From NCBI GenBank assembly GCA_963757065.1, contig CAVWQC010000008.1, forward strand, positions 357,714-421,713: a DNA stretch of 64,000 nt, written 5' to 3'. The DNA comes from PNON01 sp963757065. GTDB taxonomy: Bacteria > Chloroflexota > Anaerolineae > Anaerolineales > Anaerolineaceae. A program made the position numbers and the translations under genes. Every line of letters starts with the position of its first letter. The first letter of the stretch is position 1. Shown here one piece after another: positions 9,066-19,303 of this stretch. The notes beneath the pieces were generated by a model. The model saw nothing but the letters and a program-made list of their open reading frames with translations. It searched no databases and was not told the DNA's origin.

Positions 9066-9674
9066 ATGTCTTTACCAAATTTCCAGGATGTCGTACCGAT
9101 GGTCATCGAATTATCCGGGCGTGGAGAACGGGCATATGATATCTATTCCTTGTTACTTAAGGAACGGATCATCTTTCTGGGTACACCAATTGATGACCAG
9201 GTAGCAAATGTTATTGTTGCCCAACTATTGTTCCTCAACCGGGAAGATCCTGAAAAGACAATCCATATGTACATCAACTCACCGGGTGGCCAGATTTATT
9301 CTGGGCTGGCGATCTATGACACGATGAAAATGATATCCAATCCGATCAGCACTTATGCAATTGGCTTTTCGGCTTCCTTTGGCACGGTCATACTCGCAGC
9401 CGGAACAAAGGGTCAGCGATATGCTCTACCCCATGCCACCATCCACATGCATCAACCATTAGGTGGTGCTCAAGGCCAGGCTTCTGACATAGAGATCCAT
9501 GCTAAGGAGATCTTGAGGTTACGCGCTCGACTAAATGAAATCCTGGCTGAAAGCACTGGCCGGACGTTAGAATCGATCGAACACGACACCGAACGTGATT
9601 TCTTCATGGATGCAAAACAAGCTGTTGAATATGGTTTGGTTGATGAAGTTTTAAAAAATAAGACTGAACAATAA
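9066..9674 (+). CDS. clpP: ATP-dependent Clp protease proteolytic subunit
   Basis: A 202-residue serine peptidase of the ClpP tetradecamer. The catalytic Ser lies in GFSASFGTVIL, the His in PHATIHMHQP and the Asp in HDTERDFFM; YINSPGG is the usual substrate-groove motif. It starts 3 bases after the tig stop, with AAGGAGG inside the tig end. clpX does not follow in this window; the next gene is a HAD phosphatase after a hairpin. Confidence 0.95.
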   Translation: MSLPNFQDVVPMVIELSGRGERAYDIYSLLLKERIIFLGTPIDDQVANVIVAQLLFLNREDPEKTIHMYINSPGGQIYSGLAIYDTMKMISNPISTYAIGFSASFGTVILAAGTKGQRYALPHATIHMHQPLGGAQGQASDIEIHAKEILRLRARLNEILAESTGRTLESIEHDTERDFFMDAKQAVEYGLVDEVLKNKTEQ

Positions 9675-9697
9675 GTTAGTTCTTTCGTTTGATTTCA

Positions 9698-9725
9698 CAG
9701 CCGGATAGATGTATCTATCCGGCTG
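9698..9725 (+). terminator. Hairpin downstream of clpP
   Basis: A perfect 13-bp inverted repeat (9698-9710 with 9713-9725) lies 24 bases after the clpP stop. The following bases are not a clean T run, so it may act in RNA processing or as a weak terminator. Confidence 0.5.
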
Positions 9726-9758
9726 CGTATTATAGAATTACCCTTCGGAGCGCTTGGA

Positions 9759-10547
9759 ATGATCGATTTTAAGAAACATGGCATCAAAGCTGTTATTTTA
9801 GACATGGATGGTGTTTTGTGGAAGGATTTTGACCCGATCGGAAATTTACCCATCATATTTCGGCGATTTACAGATGAAAATGTTCATGTGATCCTGGCTA
9901 CCAATAATGCCACCAGCACCGTGGGGCAATATCTTCAGAAGATAAAACAAATGGGTGTAACACTTTCAGAAGATCAAATTGTGACTTCAGGACAAGCTGT
10001 TATTTTTTACCTTAGAAAAACGTATCCATCTGGAACGAAGGTGTATGTAGTTGGATCGGATGGATTAAAATCAATAGTTACAGATGCAGGCTTTTCATTG
10101 GATGAAAATAATGCTGCCGCTGTTATTGTCGGAGTAGATCGTGATATTTCATATAATAAAATAAGAATTGCCAGTAAATTAATTCGTGAAGGTGCTGAAT
10201 TCATTGGAACAAATCCGGATAAGACATTTCCCACCCCGCGAGGGTTGGAACCGGGAGCCGGGTCAATCATCGCCTCGGTGGCTGCAGCCTCTGAAAAAGA
10301 ACCATTGTATGTAGGAAAACCAGGTAGGATTATGATGGATTTGGCTTTATCCCGCCTGCAGGGTATAACCAAGGAACAGGTATTGCAGGTCGGTGACAGG
10401 CTGGACACAGATATAGCAGCCGGTCAGAACTATGGATGCCTGACAGCTGTGGTCCTATCAGGTGTCACTTCATTGGCTATGGCACAACAATGGCGACCCG
10501 AACCAGATTTTATATATAATGACCTGGCTGAAATTGTTGGAGCATGA
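9759..10547 (+). CDS. HAD-family phosphatase, NagD/Pho2-like
   Basis: A 262-residue class IIA HAD hydrolase. The nucleophile motif is VILDMDGVLW with Asp nucleophile and general acid, motif II is LATNNATST, the Lys is in YVGKPGR and the final acidic motif is VGDRLDTDIAAG. The family dephosphorylates small sugar or nucleoside phosphates such as phosphoglycolate; the substrate cannot be told here. The stop overlaps the rlmN start (ATGA), so the genes are co-translated. Confidence 0.85.
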   Translation: MIDFKKHGIKAVILDMDGVLWKDFDPIGNLPIIFRRFTDENVHVILATNNATSTVGQYLQKIKQMGVTLSEDQIVTSGQAVIFYLRKTYPSGTKVYVVGSDGLKSIVTDAGFSLDENNAAAVIVGVDRDISYNKIRIASKLIREGAEFIGTNPDKTFPTPRGLEPGAGSIIASVAAASEKEPLYVGKPGRIMMDLALSRLQGITKEQVLQVGDRLDTDIAAGQNYGCLTAVVLSGVTSLAMAQQWRPEPDFIYNDLAEIVGA

Positions 10548-11593
10548 ATAACACTACCGAAAAGCCATTAATTACAGATATTAATCTTCATCAACTTGAA
10601 GATAAATTGTTATCAATGGGAGAAGCAAAATATCGAGCCAAACAGGTCTGGGAAGGAATCTACCATTCACAGGCTGCGGACTTTGCTTCAATTTCAAATC
10701 TTTCTATTGCATTCCGTCAAAAATTAAACGATCAATTTGCCTACAATTCATTAACCCCACTTGTGGAAGTACATTCCAATGATAAACAGACTACAAAAGT
10801 ATTGTTTGAAACAAACGACAAAAGAAAAATTGAAACAGTATTAATGAAATATAACGAACGCAACACATTATGTATTTCCACCCAAAGCGGATGTGCAATG
10901 GGGTGTGTCTTTTGTGCGACCGGACAAATGGGTTTCTTTAGAAGCTTGTCTCCTGGTGAGATCGTGGAGCAAGTATTGCATTTTAGCAGGCAGTTAAAAT
11001 TAATAAATGAAAAAGTAACAAATATTGTTTTTATGGGAATGGGTGAACCCTTTCATAACTATGAGGCTACATTAAAAGCAGTGGATCTGCTTGGAGATGT
11101 GGATGGGTATAACATGGGAGCCAGGCGATTAACGATTTCAACCGTCGGGATCATTCCCCAGATGATGCGATTTGCTGATGAGAAACGGCAGGTCAACCTG
11201 GCTGTCAGCCTGCATTCCATCGATGATGAAGTCAGATCAAATATGATGCCAGTGAATAAAAAATACCCGGTGAATGACCTCCTAAAGGCATGTGCATACT
11301 ATATCAACCAAACAAATCGAAGGATATCATTCGAATGGGCATTAATTGATGGGACGAATGATTCGGTGGAAATGGCCAGAAGATTAGCCAATAAATTGCG
11401 TTCATTATTATGCCATGTGAATCTCATCCAATTAAATCCGACCAATAAATATTCCGGAAAAGGGTCATCCAAAGATACAGCCGAGAAATTTAAAGACACA
11501 TTGGAACAGGAAGGAATTCCCTGCACCATCAGGCTTCGGCGGGGAATCGATATACACGCTGGTTGTGGTCAATTGGCCACCTTAACAAATTAA
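10544..11593 (+). CDS. rlmN: 23S rRNA (adenine-2503-C2)/tRNA (A37) methyltransferase RlmN
   Basis: A 349-residue radical SAM methyltransferase. The [4Fe-4S] motif is CAMGCVFC, the SAM-binding GEP segment is MGMGEPFHN, and the second catalytic Cys is in the C-terminal AGCGQLA. There are N-terminal helices like HhH domains. It methylates A2503 of 23S rRNA and A37 of some tRNAs. It overlaps the HAD gene by 4 bases and is followed 13 bases later by ftsY, forming a translation and secretion gene run. Confidence 0.93.
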   Translation: MNNTTEKPLITDINLHQLEDKLLSMGEAKYRAKQVWEGIYHSQAADFASISNLSIAFRQKLNDQFAYNSLTPLVEVHSNDKQTTKVLFETNDKRKIETVLMKYNERNTLCISTQSGCAMGCVFCATGQMGFFRSLSPGEIVEQVLHFSRQLKLINEKVTNIVFMGMGEPFHNYEATLKAVDLLGDVDGYNMGARRLTISTVGIIPQMMRFADEKRQVNLAVSLHSIDDEVRSNMMPVNKKYPVNDLLKACAYYINQTNRRISFEWALIDGTNDSVEMARRLANKLRSLLCHVNLIQLNPTNKYSGKGSSKDTAEKFKDTLEQEGIPCTIRLRRGIDIHAGCGQLATLTN

Positions 11594-11606
11594 GTGACAG
11601 GATACC

Positions 11607-12515
11607 ATGGCAGATTTCTTTAATAAATGGAAATTAAGTTTATCTAAAACCAAAAAACAGACTTTTGGACGTATTGCCTCGTTATTTGGTGGAAGTGAAA
11701 TATCAGAAGACACCTGGGATGAGTTGGAAGCATTACTATTGCAGTCAGATCTGGGAAATAAGGTCACCCAGGAAATTATTGTTTCTCTACGTAAAAAAAT
11801 TGATTCTTCCGGAGTGATCAAAACCACGGAATACCAAAATATACTAACTGAAGAATTGGTCTCGAGAATAGTGACAAATGAAGTAATTATTCCATCCAGT
11901 AAACCGACGGTGGTATTAATTGTAGGTGTAAATGGTTCCGGAAAAACTACAAGCATAGCCAAACTTGGCATGTTATATAAAAAACTTGGTTATTCAGTTA
12001 TGTTCGGGGCGGCAGATACATTTCGGGCTGCAGCAGTAGAACAAATAAAAGAATGGGGTACCCGATTGGATATCCCGGTAATAGCTGGTCAAGAGGATGC
12101 TGACCCTGGAGCAGTAACATTTGATGCCATTTCCGCTGCAAAAGCAAAGTCAGTCGACATCATCTTCATTGACACTGCTGGTAGATTACACACCCGTTAT
12201 AATTTGATGGAAGAACTTAAAAAGGTATATCGGGTCTGTGATAAGGCGCTGCCAGGTTCTCCAGAATTTGTCTGGTTGGTGTTGGATGCAACCACAGGAC
12301 AAAATGCTTTTCAGCAGGCAAAGGTCTTCCAGCAGGCAGTAAATGTTGATGGGATCATTTTAGCCAAATTAGATTCCTCAGCAAAAGGCGGAATGGTATT
12401 TGCGATACAAGAACAGTTGGGTTTACCCATTCTTTTTACAGGACTTGGAGAAAAACCTGATGACTTCGAACCATTTGATAAAGTAAAATTTGTTGATGGC
12501 ATTCTTACAAATTAG
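11607..12515 (+). CDS. ftsY: Signal recognition particle receptor FtsY
   Basis: A 302-residue SRP GTPase. The helical N domain (about 1-85) precedes the G domain with G1 GVNGSGKTT, DTFRAAAVEQ, G3 DTAGR and G4 AKLDSSAKGG. The long acidic A domain of E. coli FtsY is absent, as in many Gram-positive and Chloroflexota forms. It acts at the membrane with Ffh to deliver ribosomes to SecYEG. prfB starts 19 bases downstream. Confidence 0.93.
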   Translation: MADFFNKWKLSLSKTKKQTFGRIASLFGGSEISEDTWDELEALLLQSDLGNKVTQEIIVSLRKKIDSSGVIKTTEYQNILTEELVSRIVTNEVIIPSSKPTVVLIVGVNGSGKTTSIAKLGMLYKKLGYSVMFGAADTFRAAAVEQIKEWGTRLDIPVIAGQEDADPGAVTFDAISAAKAKSVDIIFIDTAGRLHTRYNLMEELKKVYRVCDKALPGSPEFVWLVLDATTGQNAFQQAKVFQQAVNVDGIILAKLDSSAKGGMVFAIQEQLGLPILFTGLGEKPDDFEPFDKVKFVDGILTN

Positions 12516-12533
12516 TTTTGGAAAGGTCTTACA

Positions 12534-13627
12534 ATGCAAGACATCATTAATCGTGCACAAATAGGTCTGGATACAATCCTTAGTATTATGGAGCATCTTT
12601 GACCTGGCTGATAAGGAAAAAGAACTAATTAAGCTTAAAGGTAAAAGCTGAATCACAAAACCTATGGGATGATCGTGAATATGCATTGTCCTTAATGAAA
12701 AAAATTAGCGATCAATCTTCTTTGATCGATGGCTGGAAACAAATTCACAAACGTTTCAAAGATATTTATGAGCTGGCAGAACTGGAAGACGAAGCTCTGA
12801 GACCAGAATTAGAATCTGAACTTGGAGAAGTTGAAAAATTACTGTCTGAAAAAGAAATCACAGCACTCTTATCGGGACCATACGACCAGGGTAATGCCCT
12901 GCTGATGATCCAATCCGGGGCAGGTGGAACAGAAGCCCAAGATTGGGCTTCCATGTTGATGCGTATGTATTTACGCTGGATTGAAAAAAGGGGATTTAAG
13001 TCGGAGATCATTGATCAAGCAGAAGGTGAAGAAGCGGGAATAAAGACTGTCACAATAGCTGTGGAAGGAATTTTTGCGTATGGATATATGCGCTCAGAAA
13101 AAGGTGTGCATCGACTTGTCCGCCTCTCACCTTTCGATGCTGCCCACCGCCGGCACACATCATTTGCGTCAGTTGAAATTCTCCCTGCAGATGTGAGCGG
13201 CGATGATGAGATTGTTATTAATCCTGATGAGCTGAAGATTGATATTTTCAAGTCATCTGGTGCGGGTGGCCAAAATGTTCAAAAGAATGCTACAGCTATA
13301 CGCATTACCCATTTACCTTCCGGATTAGTCGTTATCTGTCAAAATGAACGCTCACAGCTTCAAAATCGAGCAAATGCAATGCGGGTACTAAAAGCAAGGC
13401 TGCTTGAAATTAAACAAACGGAAGATGAAAAACATTTGGCTGAATTAAGGGGAGATTATGTAAAGACCGAATGGGGAAGCCAAATTCGATCCTATGTCTT
13501 GCATCCTTACCAGCTGGTAAAAGACCATAGAACTGATTTTGAAATTGGAAATGCACAAGCTGTCCTGGAAGGAGAAATTGATCCATTTATTGAATCATAC
13601 CTACGAAGTAAATCTTCACATAGTTAA
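12534..13627 (+). CDS. prfB: Peptide chain release factor 2, programmed frameshift plus a second break
   Basis: RF2 terminates at UGA and UAA. Translation starts at ATG 12534 behind GGAAAGG and meets an in-frame TGA at 12600 in CTT-TGA-C, the classic autoregulatory +1 site. The shifted frame gives DLADKEKELIKL. A second break near 12637-12646 (one extra A or G in CTTAAAGGTAAAAG) must be removed before the frame continues to the C-terminus; it is not part of the known mechanism and resembles the other insertions in this window. The GGQ motif lies in GAGGQNVQKN. The expected SPF anticodon-like tripeptide appears as the LSPFDAAHRRH stretch. The stop overlaps that of convergent pfkA. Confidence 0.92.
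12587..12603 (+). promoter_or_regulatory. RF2 programmed +1 frameshift site
   Basis: The sequence ATGGAGCATCTTTGAC has CUU-UGA-C with the stop at codon 23. An SD-like GGAG lies 4 bases before the CUU, the arrangement that promotes slippage when RF2 is scarce. Confidence 0.88.
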
Positions 13628-14593
13628 TCCAAAATTTTTGCCAAATCCAACAGTTTAAAATCCAATTCTTTATTACGATTGGCAACTTCACTTAAAGATG
13701 TTGTCTTAATAATGCCATTCAACTGACCAACTAACACTCCAAATTCATTGTTTTTTATGCAATCAACAGCAGCTGCTCCAAGCCTGGTTGCAAGTATCCT
13801 ATCGAATGCACCAGGCGAGCCACCCCGTTGGACATGACCCAGATATTGTAGCTCTCAGGTCGAACCCCAGCCTTTCTTTGTGCTCCTTAAAATAAGCGAC
13901 TAATGCCTCTGCGTTATACTTCGCTCCTTCAGCTACTACTACTATTGCATGAGGTTTACCTTTTTCATAAGAGGATGACAGTTTCTGGGCTATCATTTCA
14001 GGATCAATTTCCACTTCAGGAACGATGATCGATTCAGCGCCTCCAGCGATCCCAGCCATTAATGCCAAATATCCACAATTCCGGCCCATTACTTCGATGA
14101 GAAAAGCACGTTGATGGGAGGAAGCAGTTGTTTTCAGTCGATCAATTGCTTCGAGAGCAATATTTAACGCTGTATCAACCCCAATAGTAATATCAGAACC
14201 ATAGAGGTCATTATCAATTGTGGATGCTACACCAACAACCTGGAAACCAAATTTACTTATGGCATGGCTTCCACTTTGAGATCCATTTCCACCTATGACG
14301 ACTAATGAGTCAATTGCGTTCAAATTCAGGTTACGTATGCCTTCCCTCTGACCTTCAGGTGTTTTAAACTCGAGACACCTGGCACTGCCGAGTATGGTTC
14401 CACCTCGCTGAATTATTCCACCAACATCCCGGGTACCTAAATTGACAAATTGATTATCCACCAAACCAGCAAAACCACCCCTGACACCCATAACTTCCCA
14501 CCCATTATTGATCGAGCAACGGACAACAGCCCGGATGGCAGCATTCATACCAGGAGCGTCACCTCCACTGGTTAAGACAGCTATTTTCTTCAT
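13624..14593 (-). CDS. pfkA: ATP-dependent 6-phosphofructokinase, frame broken
   Basis: Glycolytic phosphofructokinase of about 322 residues once one extra base near 13842-13845 is removed (expected ACAATACTGGG, found ACAATATCTGGG). Before the break it shows GGDAPGMNAAIRAVV, the catalytic STIDNDL and MGRNCGYLAL. After it the other frame gives GHVQRGGSPGAFDRI, DFKLLDLAKILD and a stop at 13624-13626. The span of 970 bases is exactly 323 codons plus one. The 3' end overlaps convergent prfB by four bases. It is probably functional in the organism, with the break an artefact. Confidence 0.9.
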
Positions 14594-14732
14594 ATTTCCT
14601 CCAACAATAACAAGGACATAATCATATCGTATTTAGATAATTTTAGATATTGTAATGGATTAAATGGAGTATCTGCATGGTATGATTAGGAACTTCTTAT
14701 CATTATTACGCATTCGGTTTATAAGGATAGGT

Positions 14733-16834
14733 ATGGTCAATTATCGAGTAACTTCCCACCCAATTCTTCAAATTCCTGAAAAAAGAAAGATATCAATATT
14801 TTGGGAGGATGAAAGAATGGAAGCATTCGAGGGAGAAACGATAGCAGCAGCACTTATTTGCTCATGGGATCCACACTTTTGGATCTCATAAAAAAGACGG
14901 GGCACCTTTAGGGATTTTTTGTGCGAATGGTCAATGCTCGCAATGCATGGTCCTGGCGAATGATTTTCCTGTAAAAGCTTGCATGGAAAAAGTGACCGAA
15001 AATATAAGGTTGAAACCAATTAATGGTCTACCGGAACTCCCAAAAGATAGTATCGAAGTAGCCACCTCCCCTATTGCAGAAATCAGAATTCCAGCACTTA
15101 TTATGGGAGGCGGCCCCGCAGGTTTATCTGCTGCAATTGAACTTGGGAAACTGGGAATTCCAGCAATTCTTGTTGACGATAAACATCGACTTGGTGGAAA
15201 ACTAGTCCTGCAAACCCATCGTTTTTTCGGGTCAATTAATGCAGTATATGCTGGCACGAGGGGAATTGATATTGCAAGTATCCTGGAATCTGAAGTTCGT
15301 AAATTACCTTCCATTAGTCTCTGGCTTAATAGCACTGTCCTCGCTGTTTTTAATGATAAAAAAGTCGGAATTCTAAGGAATAATAATGAATATACCTTGA
15401 TTGAACCGGAGATTCTTACTTGTCGCAACTGGAGCAAGGGAAAAGTCGCTCGCATTCAAAGGGAATTCTCTCCCCGGTGTATTTGGGGCAGGTGCTTTCC
15501 AAACATTACTCAATCGAGATTTAGTTCGTCCAGCGGAAAAATTGTTTATTGTGGGTGGTGGAAATGTCGGCTTAATCACCGGTTATCATGCTTTACAGGC
15601 AAATATTTCAGTTGTGGGTCTTGTTGAAGCCCTTCCGGAGTGCGGTGGTTATAAAGTTCACAGGGATAAGCTCACCAGGATGGGTGTACCAATATATACA
15701 TCTCATACTGTGATTAGCGCAAATGGGGAGAAACAGGTAGAGTCCGTCACAATTGCTGAGGTTGATCAACAATTTAATGTAATTACGGGAACAGAAAAAT
15801 CCTTTGCTTGTGATGCTATTCTGATGGCAGTTGGCCTTGATTCAGTCAACGAATTTTACTTAAAGGCGAAAGAATTTGGATTACCAGTGGTTGCCGCAGG
15901 AGATGCTGAAGAAATAGCAGAAGCGTCTGCAGCAATTTTCTCTGGAAAGATCAAGGGCTTGGAAATGGCCAGTTTACTCGGTTATTCAACTGGATCAATA
16001 CCAAAAGACTGGTATAACACTGCCGAGGTATTGAAATCAAAACCGGGAACAAGCAACCAGGAAGAATTACCAGACACCAACGAGGGTGTTTCGCCGGTGA
16101 TCCATTGTTCACAGGAAATTCCATGCAATCCTTGTGCTTCTATATGCCCTCAAGGATTAATTTATATTGACAAGACTGACATTCGAAACATCCCAAAATT
16201 CTTAGGCGATAGTTATTGCTGCGGAGTTTGCGAAAAATGTGTAACAGTATGTCCGGGATTGGCAATTACTTTGGTTGATTATCGCGATGATAAGGATATG
16301 CCAGTGGTGACAATTCCGTATGAGTTTCAATATGGAATGCTCCAGAAACAGGACAACGTTCAAGTAATGGATACTTCTGGTAATGAGCTTGGATTGGTAG
16401 AAATACAGGATGTTTCCGCAATCTCCGGAAACGACAGAACCATTCTTGTACGGGTAAAAGCGCCAGCCAGGATTGCCAGGCAAATTGCTGGAATAAGAGT
16501 TCAGGAGGTTGAGGTATCGCGTCCGATGGACCATTACGTTCAGCATATCGAAGACGACACAATTATTTGCAGGTGTGAGCGTGTAACTGCCGGTGAGATC
16601 AGAGCATTGATCAGGAATGGTTATCGTGATCTGAATGAAATCAAGACAGTAACAAGGGCGATGATGGGAGCATGCGGCTCAAAAACCTGCCATTCCTTGA
16701 TCTACCGATTATTCTCGGATGAAGGAATAGATCCCTCGAAAGTAAAAGACCAAACCAAAAGACCAATATTTATAGAAGTACCCCTTGGTGTTTTTGCAAA
16801 TAGTCACAATAAAGATAGGGGGAGAAATGAGTAA
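14733..16834 (+). CDS. Amine/amino-acid dehydrogenase alpha-like subunit (2Fe-2S, FAD, BFD), two frame breaks
   Basis: About 700 residues after removing one base near 14857 (TTT run) and one near 15418; the span length fits two extra bases exactly. The order of parts is an N-terminal [2Fe-2S] domain (CANGQCSQCMVL), an FAD-binding Rossmann motif (IMGGGPAGLSAA), an NAD-type motif (IVGGGNVGL), an inserted ferredoxin-like pair of Cys clusters (CNPCASICP and CCGVCEKCVTVCP), and a C-terminal BFD-like [2Fe-2S] domain (IICRCERVT). This resembles alpha subunits of HcnB, nopaline/octopine, proline and D-hydroxyproline dehydrogenases. The start ATG at 14733 follows AAGGATAGG. The partner subunit follows directly. 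Electrons probably go to quinone or ferredoxin; the substrate is unknown. Confidence 0.75.
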
Positions 16835-18000
16835 CCTACCCTACTCCAGCAATTCATATGATGTCATTATTATTGGTGCTGGCTCAATTGGCGTGCCATC
16901 AGCTTATTATTTGGCATGTAACGGCTTAAAAGTGCTTGTAGTGGATTCTGAGGCTAGTGTAGGTCAAGGGTCAAATAAAAAAGCAATTGGAGGTGTCAGG
17001 GCAACCCATTCTGATCCAGTAAAGATAAGATTAGGACTGAGAAGCATCGATATCTTCTCGAAATGGAAGGATACCACTGGTGACGATATAGAATGGTCAC
17101 AGGGAGGATATTGTTTTGTAGCTTACAGGGAGAGGGAAGAAAAAATCCTGAAAGACCTGCTTTCAGTTCAGAAGGACTATAAACTGAATATATCCTGGTT
17201 GGATAATAAGCAGATTCTGGAGTTGGTTCCTGATTTTAATCCGGTTGGATTGATAGGCGGCACATTCAGCCCTGATGATGGAAATGCTTCACCCTTACTG
17301 GCCATACATTCATTTTATGTACAATCACTTCAAAAAGGGGCAGAATACAAATTCAATGAAAAAGTGATTTCGGTCATATCTGAGTCAGCAAAGGTTATCG
17401 GAATACGTACTTCCCAGGGGAAGTATTTTGCCCCTGTGATTGTTAATGCTGCTGGCGCCTGGGCACGATCAGTTTCCCGCCTGTTCAATGAAGATATTCC
17501 GGTTACACCAGATTCACATGAGTCTGCCATCACTGAACCGGTCGCACAGTTTCTTAACCCAATGATCGTTGATATCAGACCTTCTCCCGGGTCAGCTAAC
17601 TATTACTTTTACCAGCACAGTACCGGACAGATCATATTTTGTATTACACCTAATCCAAGTATTTGGGGCGACAATATTCAGGAAACCAGTGACTTTCTTC
17701 CCATGGTTGCACGTAGAATCGTTGAATTAATGCCTAGATTGAAGAATATTCGGGTGAGAAGAACCTGGCGGGGATTATACCCAATGACGCCGGACGGGTT
17801 TCCATTACTTGGCTGGTCAGAAATTAATCCAGGCTATCTTGATTGCTGCGGGAATGTGCGGACAGGGTTTTATGCTTGGCCCGAGCGTTGGAGAATTAAT
17901 TACCCGGATGGTTACCAATTCCATCACAAACGACGATGAAGATTCACTCAAACAACTTACCCCATATAGAGCATTCTCTCAAATTGAACTATTAAAATAA
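16827..18000 (+). CDS. FAD-dependent DAO-family oxidoreductase, beta-like subunit, frame broken
   Basis: A D-amino-acid oxidase/sarcosine oxidase beta type flavoprotein of about 390 residues. It has the N-terminal dinucleotide motif IIIGAGSIGVPSAYYLA, VVNAAGAWA in the middle and a C-terminal FAD motif recovered as IAAGMCGQGFMLGPSVGE. One extra T near 17838-17840 breaks the frame just before that motif. The ATG at 16827 follows GGGGGAG and overlaps the alpha-like subunit by 8 bases, indicating translational coupling. It probably forms the catalytic subunit that oxidises an amine or imino acid. Confidence 0.8.
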
Positions 18001-18011
18001 TTAAGGATCCA

Positions 18012-19109
18012 ATGGATAAGCATATAACCATACCAGTCCAGCTATTACGTAGTTTTGCTGTTGATGTTTTTATTGCTGTTGGTGTTCCGCATAGTGATGC
18101 AGATATTTGCGCTGATGTTCTCATCACATCAGATATTCGGGGAATAGAATCGCATGGCATGAGCCGGTTGAAAATGTATATTGACAGAATATTGGACGGG
18201 AGACAAAAGCCAGTCACCAATCTCACCATAGAAAAGCAAACTCCATCCACTGCATTAATCGATGGTCACGATGGTATGGGAGCTGTTATTTCCACAAAAG
18301 CCATGTCTTTGGCTATTAAGAAAGCCAAAGAAGTGGGAACAGGCACTGTAGCGGTTCGAAATTCAACACACTTTGGAATCGCCGGCTATTATCCATTGAT
18401 GGCTGTAAAAGAAGATTTGATCGGAATTTGTGTAACGAATACTCGCCCATCGATGGCACCCACATTTGGGGTCCAGCCGTTGCTGGGCACCAACCCGATC
18501 GCATTTGGAGCTCCGACAGACGAAAGAGAGCCATTTTTATATGATGGAGCAACGACAATCATCCAGCGCGGCAAGGTGGAAATCCATGCGAGGAAAGATA
18601 CTTTGTTACCGGAAGGATATGTTTTAGATCAAAATGGTGCTCCAGCTAGAAATCCGCATGAAATATTAACCGGATTAAACTCCGACATTAATTCGCTTTT
18701 ACCACTCGGTGGTCAAGGTGAAGAATATGGTGGATATAAGGGATACGGGTTGGCGACCATCGTCGAAATACTCTCTGCAAGTCTTCAAAATGGTAATTTT
18801 CTCACTGGTTTGACAGGTTTTTCGGATAATGGAATTAAACAGCCATTCAGAATTGGTCATTTCTTTCAAGCAATTGCTATTGATGCTTTTACCTCAGCTG
18901 ACGAATTCAAGAAGACGACCGGAGATATTTTAAGGGCATTAAGGAACTCGAAACGTGCGTCTGGTCGTGAGCGGATATATACAGCCGGTGAAAAAGAAGT
19001 TGAGGAATCAATCAAGTCGTATCGTGATGGAATATCAATTTCTACCAATTTAGCTGAAGAGTTGAATAAACTGGCAAACGATTTTAACCTTTCGAATTAC
19101 CGGTTTTGA
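18012..19109 (+). CDS. Malate/L-lactate dehydrogenase (Ldh_2) family oxidoreductase
   Basis: A 365-residue NAD(P)-dependent enzyme of the Ldh_2 (YlbC/AllD, DpkA-like) family. Recognisable parts are the N-terminal GIESHGMSRLKMY, the ligand-binding NSTHFGIAGYY, the GTNPIAFGAP loop and YKGYGLATIVEIL. Members reduce 2-keto acids, ureidoglycolate or cyclic imines such as delta1-pyrroline-2-carboxylate. It lies 11 bases after the flavoprotein gene, so it most likely reduces or oxidises the keto or imino acid made by that dehydrogenase; this last step is inference. Confidence 0.8.
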   Translation: MDKHITIPVQLLRSFAVDVFIAVGVPHSDADICADVLITSDIRGIESHGMSRLKMYIDRILDGRQKPVTNLTIEKQTPSTALIDGHDGMGAVISTKAMSLAIKKAKEVGTGTVAVRNSTHFGIAGYYPLMAVKEDLIGICVTNTRPSMAPTFGVQPLLGTNPIAFGAPTDEREPFLYDGATTIIQRGKVEIHARKDTLLPEGYVLDQNGAPARNPHEILTGLNSDINSLLPLGGQGEEYGGYKGYGLATIVEILSASLQNGNFLTGLTGFSDNGIKQPFRIGHFFQAIAIDAFTSADEFKKTTGDILRALRNSKRASGRERIYTAGEKEVEESIKSYRDGISISTNLAEELNKLANDFNLSNYRF

Positions 19110-19303
19110 TTTTTTCCCGATCAACAATTATTAATAAAGAAGCAAGCTAATAGAATAATTTATTTAGGGGGATTAAAGGATTGTGGTGCTGTAATTCAGC
19201 TTTATATCAGTACTTAGTTAAGTTAGGCACAATCCTTCTTGATATTGTTATAATATTTGGTTAATACACCTATAATCTTCTGACATAGCAATTGGAGTCA
19301 TCA

